From Paraspadella gotoi (lineage: Eukaryota > Chaetognatha), in NCBI GenBank assembly GCA_051294375.1, contig CM119265.1, forward strand, positions 18,192,764-18,256,763: 64,000 nt of DNA, written 5' to 3'. Numbering within the stretch: the stretch's first letter is position 1; each line of letters opens with the position of its first letter. The notes beneath the pieces are model-generated. The model had not been told where the DNA came from and made no database searches. It saw nothing but the letters and a program-made list of their open reading frames with translations. Of this stretch, positions 47,450 to 59,239 are shown in pieces. Position numbers and translations under genes: made by a program.

Positions 47450-49064
47450 TTTCCGCTCAAATTATTTCGGGCTTTCTATTATTTTTTTTTCTAGGCAAAT
47501 CCAACCCAGAAAAAAAAAACCGCGGAAAAAAAAAAAGAAATGTGTACCGTTTCTTTTATTATTCATTGGTCGGTTCGCAACGTGGCTCGTGTCGCGAATG
47601 TCTATCTTTCAGTCTTTCGGTGGATCGGGTCTTTTGAGTTTTTGACCGGCGGACATGCGGAATCTCATTGGAGCTTCTTTAGTGCCACCTCCTTTCATTC
47701 CGCCCCCTTCTATGTTGTCACCAAATCAGACTAAATAGATTTTTCTGAAAACAACCTCGTCTTGCTTTTGCTTTAATGACGGCGCTCGATGTTGAGCTCT
47801 CATTCCACTCTTATTCTGTTTCCTTCTTAACTTTTTGTCTTTTGTCATATCAATTAACTAATTTCAAACATTCTCTTTTTTTTTTCTCTCTTTAATTGAG
47901 CGTCATTTTTTTATAAATTTCCAATTACTGTTTTTCTATTTTTTTTTAATTCCCCAGATATCGATTAACGATCCCTTTGCCCATTGTCTTCAAAGTTCGT
48001 TCGCCCGTCGTTGTCCTCTTCCATGGATTCCATCGCCTTTGCCATTCACCTTGAAGCAATTTGGTTCTTTTATCGATTTACGATCAAATTAGAGATTCCA
48101 TCTCTTGCCTTTTTACTTCCCGCCTCTTTTCTTGCGTTTTTCTCTTGATATAATCGGTTGTGGGTTTCTCTTCTTGCTCCACATTTTAAGATGCATCGTG
48201 CAAAATATTAGTGATTAACATCGTACTATGTGTAAAACGCATATTATTTTTAACTGAGCAATACGTTTCGGTTAACATGGCTTAACCAGAGTTCATTTGC
48301 GAAGTAAATTTGACAAAATCGAGATAATAATAATAATGCTAATTACCAAATCCTCCGCTAGAGGCTCTGGTCACGAAAAAAAAACAACCAAAGCTGTCCG
48401 CCCCTTTAAAAAAAAAGATCTCGGTACAAATCGCCATCTGGCAGCGAACAACAAAAAAACGCAGAGTCGCAAATCATGAAAATTTCATCATATTTTTCCC
48501 AAGAGTTCTTCAAAACGTCTTGGGGTTGGAAGAGGATGATGATGACGATGACGATAGACCCAGAATCAGAACATCCGACCGGACTGGAATATATAATAAT
48601 AATTTGTGTATTCGGCTTTTTCTTCTAATACATTAGCCCATCACAATCTCTTATTTTCATATAAATACTTAACAAGCCAAAAGCGCAAACAATTGGTCCT
48701 TTTTTTGTGTAATAAAGGATCAGGCATCAAACCGTACAGACGCACGATTAGCTAAAAAACAATTTGGACTTTATTCGATGTTGGCCAGCGATTGGATTCC
48801 AGCTGAAGCGGAGGTCAAAAAAATGGCAAAGCTCAGGAATCCCATTCGAGAGTGGGCGTGGGGGAAAGGGGGGTTGAGGCGGGTGGGGGGCAGGCACGTT
48901 GAGGCGATGGCGAAGGTGAGAGGAGGAGACTAAGGAGTCCGGATTAGCCTGAGGACGAAAACCCACAAAAGAAGAAAAAAAAAAGAAAAAAAAAATAACC
49001 GAAGAGTTTTTCGGTGGCAGACGTTGTACTCTGATAGTAGTATCCTTTCGTGTTTGGCTGAGAA

Positions 49065-49065
<1 letters not shown>
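47450..49065. other. No gene seen
   Basis: AT-rich; degenerate GCCATT repeats near 48000, GATGAC repeats near 48536. A reverse-strand AATAAA at about 48770 hints at a 3' end without a supported gene. Confidence 0.4.

Positions 49066-49154
<89 letters not shown>
49066..49154. repeat. (GA)n microsatellite
   Basis: About 44 units. Confidence 0.95.
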
Positions 49155-49158
<4 letters not shown>

Positions 49159-49159
49159 G

Positions 49160-50486
49160 AAACGCCTGAGGACAAGACCAAACCGACAAACTGGAATAAT
49201 TATGATGGTATGATTATGACATTGATCTTTAAGAAAGGACACTCATTCTCGGTATATTAAACCATTTGCTTTGCGTTTAGTTTTTTGCACATTCATTTGC
49301 GTCAGATGAAGTTTGATCGCTGCTCACTCCCCTCTCTCTTTTCCTTCGCCCCAAATCTTTCCCATTGTCTCTCTGTTCGTATGTGCGAAAGACAAAAGCC
49401 GGTCTATCCCGGGGCCACGATTCCACTTTTTTTTTCCTTACCGGTGCTGCTGTTGGTTCCCCGGTTGGCCTCTGACCCATAACTGCAGCCTACCCGACGA
49501 TTCCAGACTCGGAATTCAGTGGCATCGATGGTTCCATAGTCTGGGATGGAACCATCTTCGACCCGAGAAACTCTATCTTTTTTTTTCTTAAAATATTTCT
49601 TATCCACGAAAGCGCTTTTTGTCTCTTGAAACAAAGTGTATTTGTATTTTCGATGTCCGACTACATATTCTTGAATGGTCATTGATCGAGATTGGATATT
49701 TTCGTTTTAAATTTCAAAAAAAAAAAATTATAAACGCAAATTTTTCAATTTTGTAAAAGGTTCGTCCAAAAATAAAAATAAAAATTATCAAAAGTAACTA
49801 CAGAAAGCTCATGTTGCGCAAAAATTCAAAGGAGAAAAAAAACTGAATGCGGTGAAACTTTCATCGTTTCTATTTAATTAAACAAAACGTTTGATATCCA
49901 CAGCTAAACAAACGATAAAATTCCTCGAAATAAAGTTAAAAAAGCATCAAAAACGGAGAAAAAAACTGCGATTTTACATCAAAAAAACAAACCAGAAAAA
50001 GAAGAAAAAAGTTTCATGGCTTGATTGTCCAAACGCAATTCTTGTTGAAGATTCCATAAGTCAAGAACTGAGCTTGGACATCTCTGCTTGAGACTGTGGC
50101 CCGACGAATTTCTACTTTTATCAATACTGGTTATAAGTAACAAGATATACAAAAGTTAAACAAATGATTCCATTTACCAAGACGATTTTTTCCCTCTGAT
50201 TTATGATCAAGTTAAACAAAATCGAAGACAACTTTTTTTTTTTAAATAATTTTAAAATTTTCAATTTTTTTAAATATTTATAATTAATATGGATAGAATT
50301 ATAAAGTTTTATTAGGCTAAACAGTAAACATTAAATGTTTTCTTGTCGCATTAATCCCTCGATGCCTAGATCTTTCGCTTCTCCACGCACTTAATCTTGA
50401 TCTACAAGTTTTTCCTTTGTTCGTTTGTTTTGTTTTTTAGTTAAACTTTTATGCCGATCGTAAAATTAATTCCGAAACTTCTCCAG
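49160..50486. other. No gene seen; small hairpin
   Basis: AT-rich spacer with an 11-bp inverted repeat (GATGGTTCCAT ... ATGGAACCATC) near 49526-49556. Confidence 0.4.
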
Positions 50487-50594
50487 GGATCAAATGGAAC
50501 GACATCGGAAGCCGTCAAAGTCTTACCCGCGTCGCGAATGGAACCTTCCTCGCGCCGACGCGTCTCACCACCCCATGTTGTCGCAAATATATAA
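50487..50594 (+). CDS. Candidate terminal exon
   Basis: Acceptor AAACTTCTCCAG, then GSNGTTSEAVKVLPASRMEP, SSRRRVSPPHVVANI and stop. GC-rich island in AT-rich sequence. Phase 0. No upstream exon was identified and no family is recognised. Confidence 0.28.
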   Translation, partial: GSNGTTSEAVKVLPASRMEPSSRRRVSPPHVVANI

Positions 50595-51125
50595 TGATAA
50601 AATAATAAAAAAATGACTTTTAAAACGAGACTGAAGAATGAAGATTCGTTATAAGTCCATTAGTCCAGTCCCCATTTAGAAAAACATTTCATAAATCAAA
50701 ATTCACGCTAAAAAGTGCGAGAAAACTTACCCCTATTGTTCTCTCTTTATTTAAAAAATATCAATAGCAATCGAGATCTTACAGCAATTAATTATTAATA
50801 TGTTTATAAATATTAATATTAATGAGTTATAATTAGAATTGTAAAAAAATTGACAAACTAAGGTAGAGGAATAAAAATTATAGAGCAACCTAGATTCCCA
50901 TTAACCTTAATATTTTTACGCAGGTTTTTTTAATAATAATTGTTTTCTCGTTTTGATTCCCTCTCTTATTTCTCTCAATCTCATTTGCTTATCTCTCTTT
51001 CTCTCCCCAAATTCTCTCTCTCTCTTTCTCTCTCTATCTTTCCCTATTTCACCCACGCCCCACTTCCCATCTCCGCAACCTTGTCCTCCATATCTCTTCT
51101 CAGTCTTCACCTTTTCTTCCCCCAG

Positions 51126-51269
51126 AGAGCGCCATCTCGTAATCCCGACCTCGGCGACGTAATCACGTCTTCCCGAATCAACATAAACACGCGCGTTGCC
51201 ATGGAATCCTTACTCAGCGCCATTCTCTTCACAATTCCTCTCAATCTTTTTTTTTCTTCTTGTTTTTAG
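51126..51269 (+). CDS. Weak candidate exon
   Basis: Acceptor TTCTTCCCCCAG, then RAPSRNPDLGDVITSSRINI, NTRVAMESLLSAILFTIPLN, LFFSSCF, stop. The ATG inside has a good context (GCCATGG). Too short to judge. Confidence 0.15.
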   Translation, partial: RAPSRNPDLGDVITSSRININTRVAMESLLSAILFTIPLNLFFSSCF

Positions 51270-51908
51270 TGCAAATTTAATAATCACGGATTTTTAGGTC
51301 TTCTGTGAAAAAAAAATCCTGCAAGGTTTATCGCGGAATTGTTAATTCATCATTCCATTAAAGAAACTTGTTTTAGTACCAGTTAAAACGAAATTAATCT
51401 CAGTTTTCTGGAATATGTAAAATTTAAATCAGTGATTCGAAATTTTTTTTTATTAATATTTCGTAGTATAACCGAAATTAATGAATAATATCATACGTTT
51501 TGCGACAATTAATTGAATAAAGCGGAGAATCAAATTATTTCTTTATCAAGCTGATATTAAATTTAAGTTATAATTCGCTCTCGGATTCTCTCGCTAAAAA
51601 TATCATCCTTTCAGACGGATGCGGACGGCCTTAAATAGTCGTCAAACTCAGTTGTCACCATTTTTGTTACCTACCCTTTTATGTTCATGCTTTATTGCTG
51701 AATTTACCATCACAATAAAAATGAATTTTCATGATAACACGACTATTCTTTAGTTCTGCACCAGTACGACAGGACGATGAACCGAAATCTAAAAATAGAA
51801 GTCTCAAAAGGAAGTGTCGCCGTAAGGATAAAAAATGGATTGAGTTTTAGTGGTTAAAAATAGAAGGGAAAAGGAGAAGAGCAAGAGGGGGTGAGAATAG
51901 GGGAGAGG

Positions 51909-51911
51909 GAT

Positions 51912-51950
<39 letters not shown>

Positions 51951-52000
51951 AGGAGAGAGGAGAGAGGAGAGAGAAGAAGGAGAGAGAGAGAGAGAGAGAG
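51909..52000. repeat. Imperfect (GA)n tract
   Basis: GA with GGAG interruptions. Confidence 0.95.
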
Positions 52001-52370
52001 GAACGGATGAAAGACGGTTTTAAATATTTGAATAGCTTCTCAGGAGAACCCTGTCATTAAAAAAAACAAAATGGGTCGGTAATTGTCTTGTCGATTTTGT
52101 CCTCTCACATTATCTTTTTCTGGAGCTTCGTTTAAACATTTCAAACTCAACAGCCTGTTAAACTAAGATAGATGTAACAGACTCTCGGAACAGTCCGAGA
52201 TATGAGCGACTACGAGAATTGAGTGAGACGAAGACGCCCCATAAATTCTTTACATTTTCGATCATCTCGCACGACGAAGCTGCAGTTTTTATTGAATCTG
52301 AATCTAGCTAATGTGGTTGTTCACCAACTACCGAAAAGGATTCGAAATCATGAAAAAAATTTTTAAAATT

Positions 52371-52380
52371 TTTATTTATT
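52371..52380 (-). promoter_or_regulatory. Poly(A) signals of the C-type lectin gene
   Basis: Two overlapping AATAAA hexamers on the reverse strand, about 120 bp after the stop. Confidence 0.55.
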
Positions 52381-52497
52381 TAATCCTCGGTTAATCCAGT
52401 TGTCTTATTATTTATTTTGGCGATCAAAAAAAAAAAAAAAAACTATATGAAAAAAAGGAATAAATAACCAGCCAAGTCCGTCATTTCGCTCGTTCCT

Positions 52498-53402
52498 TCA
52501 TATTTCGCAGACAAACCAATGGGTATCGCTGCAATCGGTGGCGAACAAGGCGCGGCCTTTCTGGCTCTCCCCAAAGCGGCTGAGACAGTCGAGCCCCTCG
52601 TCGGCGGCGGGCTGCGCTGCGGCCCAACCGGGGAAATCGGCGGCGATCCGCTCTCCGGTGTTCCAGCGCCAAACGCCGTCGTCGCCGCGGCGACCGCCGA
52701 GCCAATCGTTCTGGCAGGGCTTTTTGTAGCCTGAGGATGAGAAAGACCCGAGAGAAATCACTCTAGATATTTTGGGTAACACTGGTACGTTTACGATTAG
52801 ACATTACAACTCTGTCGCTTCGATAGTATTCGAGTAAGTTCTCCTCACCGTCCTTGACTTTATCGTCGGCGACGGCGTGTTCCATCTCCAGCTCTCGCCT
52901 CACTTTGTTCCAGGATCGAATGTTCGGGAAGGAGGCTGGAATGAGAAAGCGGTAGGTCACAAAAGTTCGCCCGGTCCGACCCGCTCTAATCCGGGCCGCA
53001 CCCAGTTTGCATTAGTCGCGATTCCATTCTCGCGCTAATCCAGACCACGTTCCCTTCGCTCGACTCACCCAGCCTCCCCCCGCGATTCCTGCAGTACTCG
53101 TCCGAGTCTTCGAAGTTGAGCAGTTGACGAACTAATTCGTAGCGGTGCAGCTTCGGGGCGCGTAGGCGGGTCACAGTTCCTTCTCCCCAGTCTAAAAATG
53201 CGAAATGGAGCTCAGGAGGTTGTTCATGATTTAGCTCAGTCTAAGAAGACGTCCGTTATTAATATATACTATATAGTAATAGTACATAGTATATTATAGT
53301 ATAGTTTAGTATAATATAGTTATTCGCAGTTAACTCACAGTGGTCCTTAGTCGCTCCCAAGATTTGTCCGATGAAGAGAAACGTCATCCAAATAGACATC
53401 AT
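52498..53402 (-). CDS. Secreted C-type lectin domain protein, four exons
   Basis: Reverse-strand exons 53402-53339, 53191-53069, 52935-52849 and 52730-52498, with consensus donors (GTGAGT, GTGAGT, GTGAGG) and acceptors; all three introns are phase 1; 168 residues. Signal peptide MMSIWMTFLFIGQILGA, then one CTLD: FEDSDEYCRNRGGRLA (first Cys), NDWLGGRRGDDGVWRWNTGE (WIGG-like core), GLDCLSRF, and C-terminal TDCSDTHWFVCE. The four framework Cys are present plus one extra (KKPC). The Ca2+/sugar-site motif is atypical (QPA rather than QPD or EPN) and the WND triplet is absent, so Ca2+-dependent sugar binding is doubtful. Likely an extracellular recognition or matrix protein. Poly(A) signals at 52371-52380. 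Confidence 0.88.
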
Positions 53403-53585
53403 TTTTTTTTTTTACTTTCTGATGAAATTCGCGATGAAACAAAAAAATTCAAAAATACGAATTAAAAAATAATTCGGTAAAATCGAAAGACCTCCTACGC
53501 AATTTTTTCTCCGATCTTTGTGATTGTTGAATTTCGTTTCTAAGAAACGGAATGCTTTTGCTTTATAGTAATATTATAACAAAGA

Positions 53586-54399
53586 TACAGTAGCATCCGT
53601 CTAGAATTTCTGAGACGGCANNNNNNNNNNNNNNNNNNNNNNNNNNNNNNNNNNNNNNNNNNNNNNNNNNNNNNNNNNNNNNNNNNNNNNNNNNNNNNNN
53701 NNNNNNNNNNNNNNNNNNNNNNNNNNNNNNNNNNNNNNNNNNNNNNNNNNNNNNNNNNNNNNNNNNNNNNNNNNNNNNNNNNNNNNNNNNNNNNNNNNNN
53801 NNNNNNNNNNNNNNNNNNNNNNNNNNNNNNNNNNNNNNNNNNNNNNNNNNNNNNNNNNNNNNNNNNNNNNNNNNNNNNNNNNNNNNNNNNNNNNNNNNNN
53901 NNNNNNNNNNNNNNNNNNNNNNNNNNNNNNNNNNNNNNNNNNNNNNNNNNNNNNNNNNNNNNNNNNNNNNNNNNNNNNNNNNNNNNNNNNNNNNNNNNNN
54001 NNNNNNNNNNNNNNNNNNNNNNNNNNNNNNNNNNNNNNNNNNNNNNNNNNNNNNNNNNNNNNNNNNNNNNNNNNNNNNNNNNNNNNNNNNNNNNNNNNNN
54101 NNNNNNNNNNNNNNNNNNNNNNNNNNNNNNNNNNNNNNNNNNNNNNNNNNNNNNNNNNNNNNNNNNNNNNNNNNNNNNNNNNNNNNNNNNNNNNNNNNNN
54201 NNNNNNNNNNNNNNNNNNNNNNNNNNNNNNNNNNNNNNNNNNNNNNNNNNNNNNNNNNNNNNNNNNNNNNNNNNNNNNNNNNNNNNNNNNNNNNNNNNNN
54301 NNNNNNNNNNNNNNNNNNNNNNNNNNNNNNNNNNNNNNNNNNNNNNNNNNNNNNNNNNNNNNNNTGCCGTCTCAGAAATTCTAGACGGATGCTACTGTA
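53586..54399. mobile_element. Tc1/mariner-like element, interior in gap
   Basis: A perfect 33-bp inverted repeat (CAGTAGCATCCGTCTAGAAT...) at 53588-53620 and 54365-54397, each bordered outside by TA (53586-53587, 54398-54399), the target duplication typical of Tc1/mariner. The interior is a 744-N gap, so transposase presence is unknown. Confidence 0.75.
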
Positions 54400-54401
54400 C
54401 C

Positions 54402-54478
54402 TATAGTGCGTGGGATGGTGCGTTCCCCCTCTGATCCAATGGTATTGGCCGAAGGATGGAGGACGTGAGGCGGTGTGC
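54402..54478. mobile_element. SINE fragment matching the 12-kb units
   Basis: GTGGGATGGTGCGTTCCCCC, TCTGATCCAATGG and GGACGTGAGGCGGTGTG repeat the end of units at 12165-12225 and 12650-12712. Confidence 0.7.
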
Positions 54479-54511
54479 CCTACATCATTACCTATCGTAA
54501 TGATGTAGGGC
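54477..54511. repeat. Perfect 15-bp hairpin
   Basis: GCCCTACATCATTAC, loop CTATC, then its exact complement. Directly adjoins the SINE fragment end. Confidence 0.85.
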
Positions 54512-54861
54512 ATTACGGCCATTGATTGGTTTTGATTTTTAAATACATGAATACTTATTGTCTAATTCTAGTAATTTAATCTTGTCTCTGACGCTAGTGA
54601 CAAATCATAGAGTAATCTCGACTTCGCTGTTTCGAAGGCATTTTTCTCCAACCCTTTCGTGATACTAAGACGATGTTAATCCCTAATTCGTGACGTGAAC
54701 TGGGCGTTCTCCGATTTTTTAGATCCATGAAAAATGCAAAACGTGGAATCGAAGGATTCGGCTATCGGCATCAGTCAAAAACCGCTGTCGTCGACCGTGA
54801 AACGCTAGACCGCTTCCTTGTCTTTCCATGCATCATGATCACGTGGGTGTTACGTGACCTT

Positions 54862-54865
<4 letters not shown>

Positions 54866-54902
<37 letters not shown>
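54866..54902. repeat. (TCG)n trinucleotide repeat
   Basis: About 12 units; the poly-Ser frame here is an artefact. Confidence 0.9.
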
Positions 54903-55047
54903 TTCAAGAGATAGATGATCTCACAGTCGGTGAATTATGCGACGAACCGAAAGAGAGCAAAAGCAAGTTGTTTCCCTTGACGATGGAGAAAGAAAAAAAT
55001 GGGGACAATGGATGAGAATGGAGGATCTGGTGGGTGTCAGGAAGATT

Positions 55048-55048
<1 letters not shown>

Positions 55049-55113
<65 letters not shown>

Positions 55114-55120
55114 GAGAGAT

Positions 55121-55152
<32 letters not shown>

Positions 55153-55161
55153 AGAGAGAGA
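55049..55161. repeat. (GA)n tract
   Basis: GA repeat with CAGAG, TAGAG and CGAG interruptions. Confidence 0.95.
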
Positions 55162-55273
55162 AAGGGGGATTGGTGGCATTGTAATTGTACGAGAGGGCGC
55201 GATTTCTTTTGTAGTTTCCCCAAGTTAGGGAATAGGGAGTGTGTGTGAAAACAGAAGCAAAAGAAATTGAAAA

Positions 55274-55530
55274 ATGATGACGATGATGACGATGATGAAG
55301 ATGACGATGATGAAGATGAGTTTCGTGCAAAACGAAAAGAGTCATAGATTTTTCACGATGGCAACATTAATCCACCTGGGCGCCGCCATTTACGTGTTCG
55401 CAGCCTGCGTCGTCGTCGTCGTCGCCTCCATCGTCGTCGTCGTCGTTGTCTCCATCGTCGTCGTCGTCGTTATATCCATCGTCGTCGTCGTCGTCGTCTC
55501 CATCGTCGTCGTCGTCGTCGTCGTCTTCCC
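55274..55530. repeat. GATGA-rich then (GTC)n repeats
   Basis: ATGATGACG/ATGATGAAG units to 55320; at 55407-55530 a higher-order unit CTCCATCGTCGTCGTCGT recurs about five times. Confidence 0.85.
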
Positions 55531-55636
55531 TTTTCATCTTTAACGTTGTAAACGATCAAAGAAAAATACCGGCTCTCGAAGAATGGTGACAAGCGTTAAA
55601 TGACAAGAACCCAAAAACGTGATGATAATGACATAC

Positions 55637-55639
<3 letters not shown>

Positions 55640-55680
<41 letters not shown>

Positions 55681-55869
55681 ATGATTCAATCGATCTCCCA
55701 ACCCATTAGGTCACAACTCCTTTCGTTAAATTAGTTTTTCAAGTTCGCAACTCGACAATTGCGATGCTGAGTACAGACGTGAAAAAAAAAGCCTTAGCCG
55801 AAGTTCTACTCTACGACACTCGGGTGACAAACGACAAAGGTAGTGACTTGTAAAATAAAACAAAAGAAA

Positions 55870-55915
<46 letters not shown>

Positions 55916-55945
55916 ATCTCTCTCTCTCCCCCACCCTCTCTCTCT
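55640..55945. repeat. Two (CT)n tracts
   Basis: 55641-55677 and 55871-55945, the second with TCTA and CCCA interruptions. Confidence 0.9.
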
Positions 55946-56220
55946 CTTTCCCTCATATATACACACATAAATTCACTCACACATAAGCTCACAAGAGACT
56001 TAATCAATGTTGTTCTTTTCATCGCGCTCCTTTCAGTCTCTTTGCTTTGAAGAAAATTCTTGCTCCTCTGAGCACCTCCAGCCATTTCTTCTCTTGCTGC
56101 TTTGCCTTCCGGGGTTTTTCTCTTTCTTTTTTTTTTCTTTTTCTTCCTCATTCTTTCCTTTCATACTTAGTCCCTTCTTTTAATTTTTTTTTCCTTTACT
56201 TTCACTTTTTATAGAATATA

Positions 56221-56294
56221 TAGTACAACCAAAGCAAAAATTATCCATATCGATAAATAAGATATTTTGCCCCTGACTTTGGACAGGCTAATAA
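56221..56294. repeat. Dispersed repeat R1, copy 3 (diverged)
   Basis: GTACAACCAAAGCA, AATTATCCATA and TGCCCCTGACTTTGGACAGG align with copy 1 in the same order. Confidence 0.5.
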
Positions 56295-56919
56295 AATATT
56301 ATTTTTATTTTCTTCATTCTGTCCTCTTCCTTCTCTCTATTTTTCTTCTCTTTTTGATTCCATCTTTTTCTTTTTATCCTTTCTTCTTTTCTTTCTCTCC
56401 TCTTTTATTCTCTTCTTCCGTTATTTCCATTTCTTTTCTTCTCACTTCTTTCCTTTTTCATTTCCATTTCCTACTTTCTTTCTTTTTTTTTTTGTTTCTC
56501 CTTTTAAATCTTTTTTCTTTCCGTAGGCGCACGTCTCTGCCCAAATTAAGTTTCTTTGACCGCAGCTGCGACCGAGTTGAAAAAAAAATTCTAAGCAAAT
56601 CGACAATTCCCCTGTCGCTCGAAAATCTCACCTTGGTAAGGTCGTTCACGTACAGAATGTCTGGGACAAGCTACAACAGCTTTATATTACACTACAAAAA
56701 CCCAACAACGCTGTCATGTCCTGACTACTTAACTAACATACCAACCGGACCGAAACTTACCCTGCAAATTGTCAGTTGACCAAATGTATGTCAGTAGACA
56801 ATTATGTTCAGTCCTAACCAAATTATGTCAGGGTTGACAAATTATTGCAAGTGATTAAATTATTAAGTTTGACAAGTAGCCTTATTACACTCAATATATC
56901 GAGATTGACCTGGAATTTT

Positions 56920-57705
56920 AGATATCGTGAGTAGGGAAGTGTGTTCGATTTTGAACAGGGGAACCCAAGTTTCGATGGATCTTTCGAGCTGGAAATGAGT
57001 TTACATGGGAAAAAAACAAAAAACCTGTTTAATAATTGATTTTGTTCTTTTTTTCTTTATATTTAATGTATTTGCAGGATGTATAGTAAGTCAAATAAGT
57101 TAATCTAGTGTAATTAATCAATTTAGTCAATTAATTAATCAACAGTAGTTAATTATCACGTCAATCAATCCGTTCCATCAGCGGTCCACCTTAGCATAGC
57201 TCCAATTAACTTCGTTGATTGGCCCACTGCTGGTTGGATTGAAATGAATATTTTGTGTGTGGGGTGGAAGGTTGTGATTATAAAAAAGGGCTGGGGGATT
57301 AATTAAAACCAATTTCGAAACAACGGAATCGTGTGAGAGTGGAATGATTTATAGTGGAAAATAAACATATGTCGGCATTTCACTAAATCTTTTTTACTTA
57401 TTTAACAATAAGAGTACTCTCATTAATTCATTAATTGGATGGATACGATTGAGTTTCAAATTTTTTGTCGTGGGGTAGAAAAAATGTGTATCGATGCTTG
57501 ATATAAAGTTTTCGGTGGAAACGTTACGAGTGGAATGAGTTAAAATTGAAAAAAATATGAGTCAATTTACTTTATTTTAACCCATAATAGATTTGAGATG
57601 TAAATTTTGTTGGCGGGTAAGGAAAGTGTGTGAAAAAGCTAGATATAAATTTTTGACGGGAATTGTGCAGTGGAAATGAGTTTAAATGAAAAAAAAAAAA
57701 AAGTT
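56920..57705. repeat. Diverged repeats of a GTGGAATGAGTT module
   Basis: Four loosely similar stretches (56930, 57245, 57465, 57610): a GGGTA/GGGGT-GAAA start, GTGTGTG, then GTGGAAATGAGTTTA or GTGGAATGA and a run of A. Spacing is irregular. Confidence 0.45.
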
Positions 57706-57744
57706 CACATTTATTGAAGCAGAAAAATGATACAGTTTAAAAAT

Positions 57745-58515
57745 TCCTAAAAGCATAAGGATTCGTTCGCAATGCCAAAGATGAGAGAGAGAGGAGAGAG
57801 AGAGAGAGAAGGAGGACGAGCAGAGAGAGACGAAGAGAGAGAGAGGAGAGAGAGAGGACGAGAGCAGTTAAATAATGGCCATAAGGATTCGTCGCAATTT
57901 CAAAAGAGAGAGAGAGAGAGGAGAGAGCGACGAGAAGAGAGAGAGAGGAGAGGAGAGCGAGAGAGGAGAAAGATAGAAAAGATGAGAGGTCGAGATAAAA
58001 TTATGGAATATATAATGATTTTATAAGAAAAAAAAAGTTGCTTATTTAACTCAACTTTCTGAATAAATATATTTACTTACCAATATCTTACAAAATAATA
58101 AACCTTTGATAAATTATTGTATTCCGTTATGATAAACATTGTTTAATCACATGCAAAAATTCTAGTAAGGCCTAATATCTTAGTAAGGCGGGCCAAAAAT
58201 TGAACATTTTTATAACTTTCTAGTTCTCTTTTAAATTTTTTTTTTCTTTACTCAACTTAAATCGACATTCAATTAACTTTTTGAATTAGTTCATTGCTGG
58301 TTGTTGCACTTGAACGCTTTTTAAATATTTATTAAATATATAATATATATAAGTATGTACGGAAATGACTGCAAGTAAAAAAAAATCTGAAAGCATTAAA
58401 GATTCGTTCGCAATTGCAGAAAAGAGAGAGAGAGAGGGAGGGATGGGAGAGAGACGAGAGAGAGAGAGAGAGACAGGATTGAGAGAGAGACTGAGGTGAA
58501 GAGGACGAGAGAGAC
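57745..58515. repeat. GA microsatellites sharing a 5' flank
   Basis: AAGGATTCGTTCGCAAT (57758), AAGGATTCGTCGCAATT (57882) and AAAGATTCGTTCGCAATT (58397) each lie directly before a GA tract (57783, 57905, 58420). Confidence 0.7.
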
Positions 58516-59139
58516 TGTTGATGAGGAGAGAGAGAAGGAGACTAATAAAATAGGAGAGGTATATTTTGTTTGTTTGATTTAAAATGTAAAAACAAAACAT
58601 ATTTAATAAACTTGTTCCTTAACCCAATTTTAAAGACTCGATGATGATAAGTTGATATTAAATTTAAAATTAATTTATTACTATTAAAATTATTTAATTA
58701 ATTAATTAATTTAATCGATTAATTAATTAATTAATTAATTATCGGGCAGTCCACATTTTGCTCAAATCTGTTAACCAATAAAACGTTTTCCATTCTTTAT
58801 TTTCGGCATAACCGTATTATAATTCTCTCGGGGTCGGCTATGTTCGAAAATGTAAATTGGATATTTCAACCTCCGCCCATTATCCGCCGCTTTTTTTTCG
58901 AAAGCGTCAACGAATGTTTACGAAAACTTTTCTTCTTAAAAAAAAAAAGGAAGACAGGATTAAATTATATCAGGGACGCTGTTTTTTTTTTTTAATGTTT
59001 TTCTTTTGAAAGGGAAGAGTGTGATATTCTCTTCTTTTAAGCTGATTAGAAAATATTATGTCGGGCGATGTCGGTGGAGAACTCCTGTGTCTCTCTGAAT
59101 TCGTCATCAAAAAAAAAATATTTGCTTAATTTGATATAT

Positions 59140-59141
59140 CT

Positions 59142-59172
<31 letters not shown>

Positions 59173-59183
59173 CTCTTCTCTCT

Positions 59184-59215
<32 letters not shown>

Positions 59216-59230
59216 ACTCTCTCTCTCTTG
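59140..59230. repeat. Imperfect (CT)n tract
   Basis: CT repeat with TTCT and ACTC interruptions. Confidence 0.95.
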
Positions 59231-59239
59231 TTTTTTTTC

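Noticed and set aside
54867-54901. A CRISPR-like or satellite array in the short regular repeats
   Set aside because: Eukaryotic sequence and uninterrupted triplets without spacers.
56267-56779. 170-codon ORF with hydrophobic N-terminal part
   Set aside because: The first two thirds is a pyrimidine-rich low-complexity tract coding Phe/Leu/Ser; no motif in the remainder.
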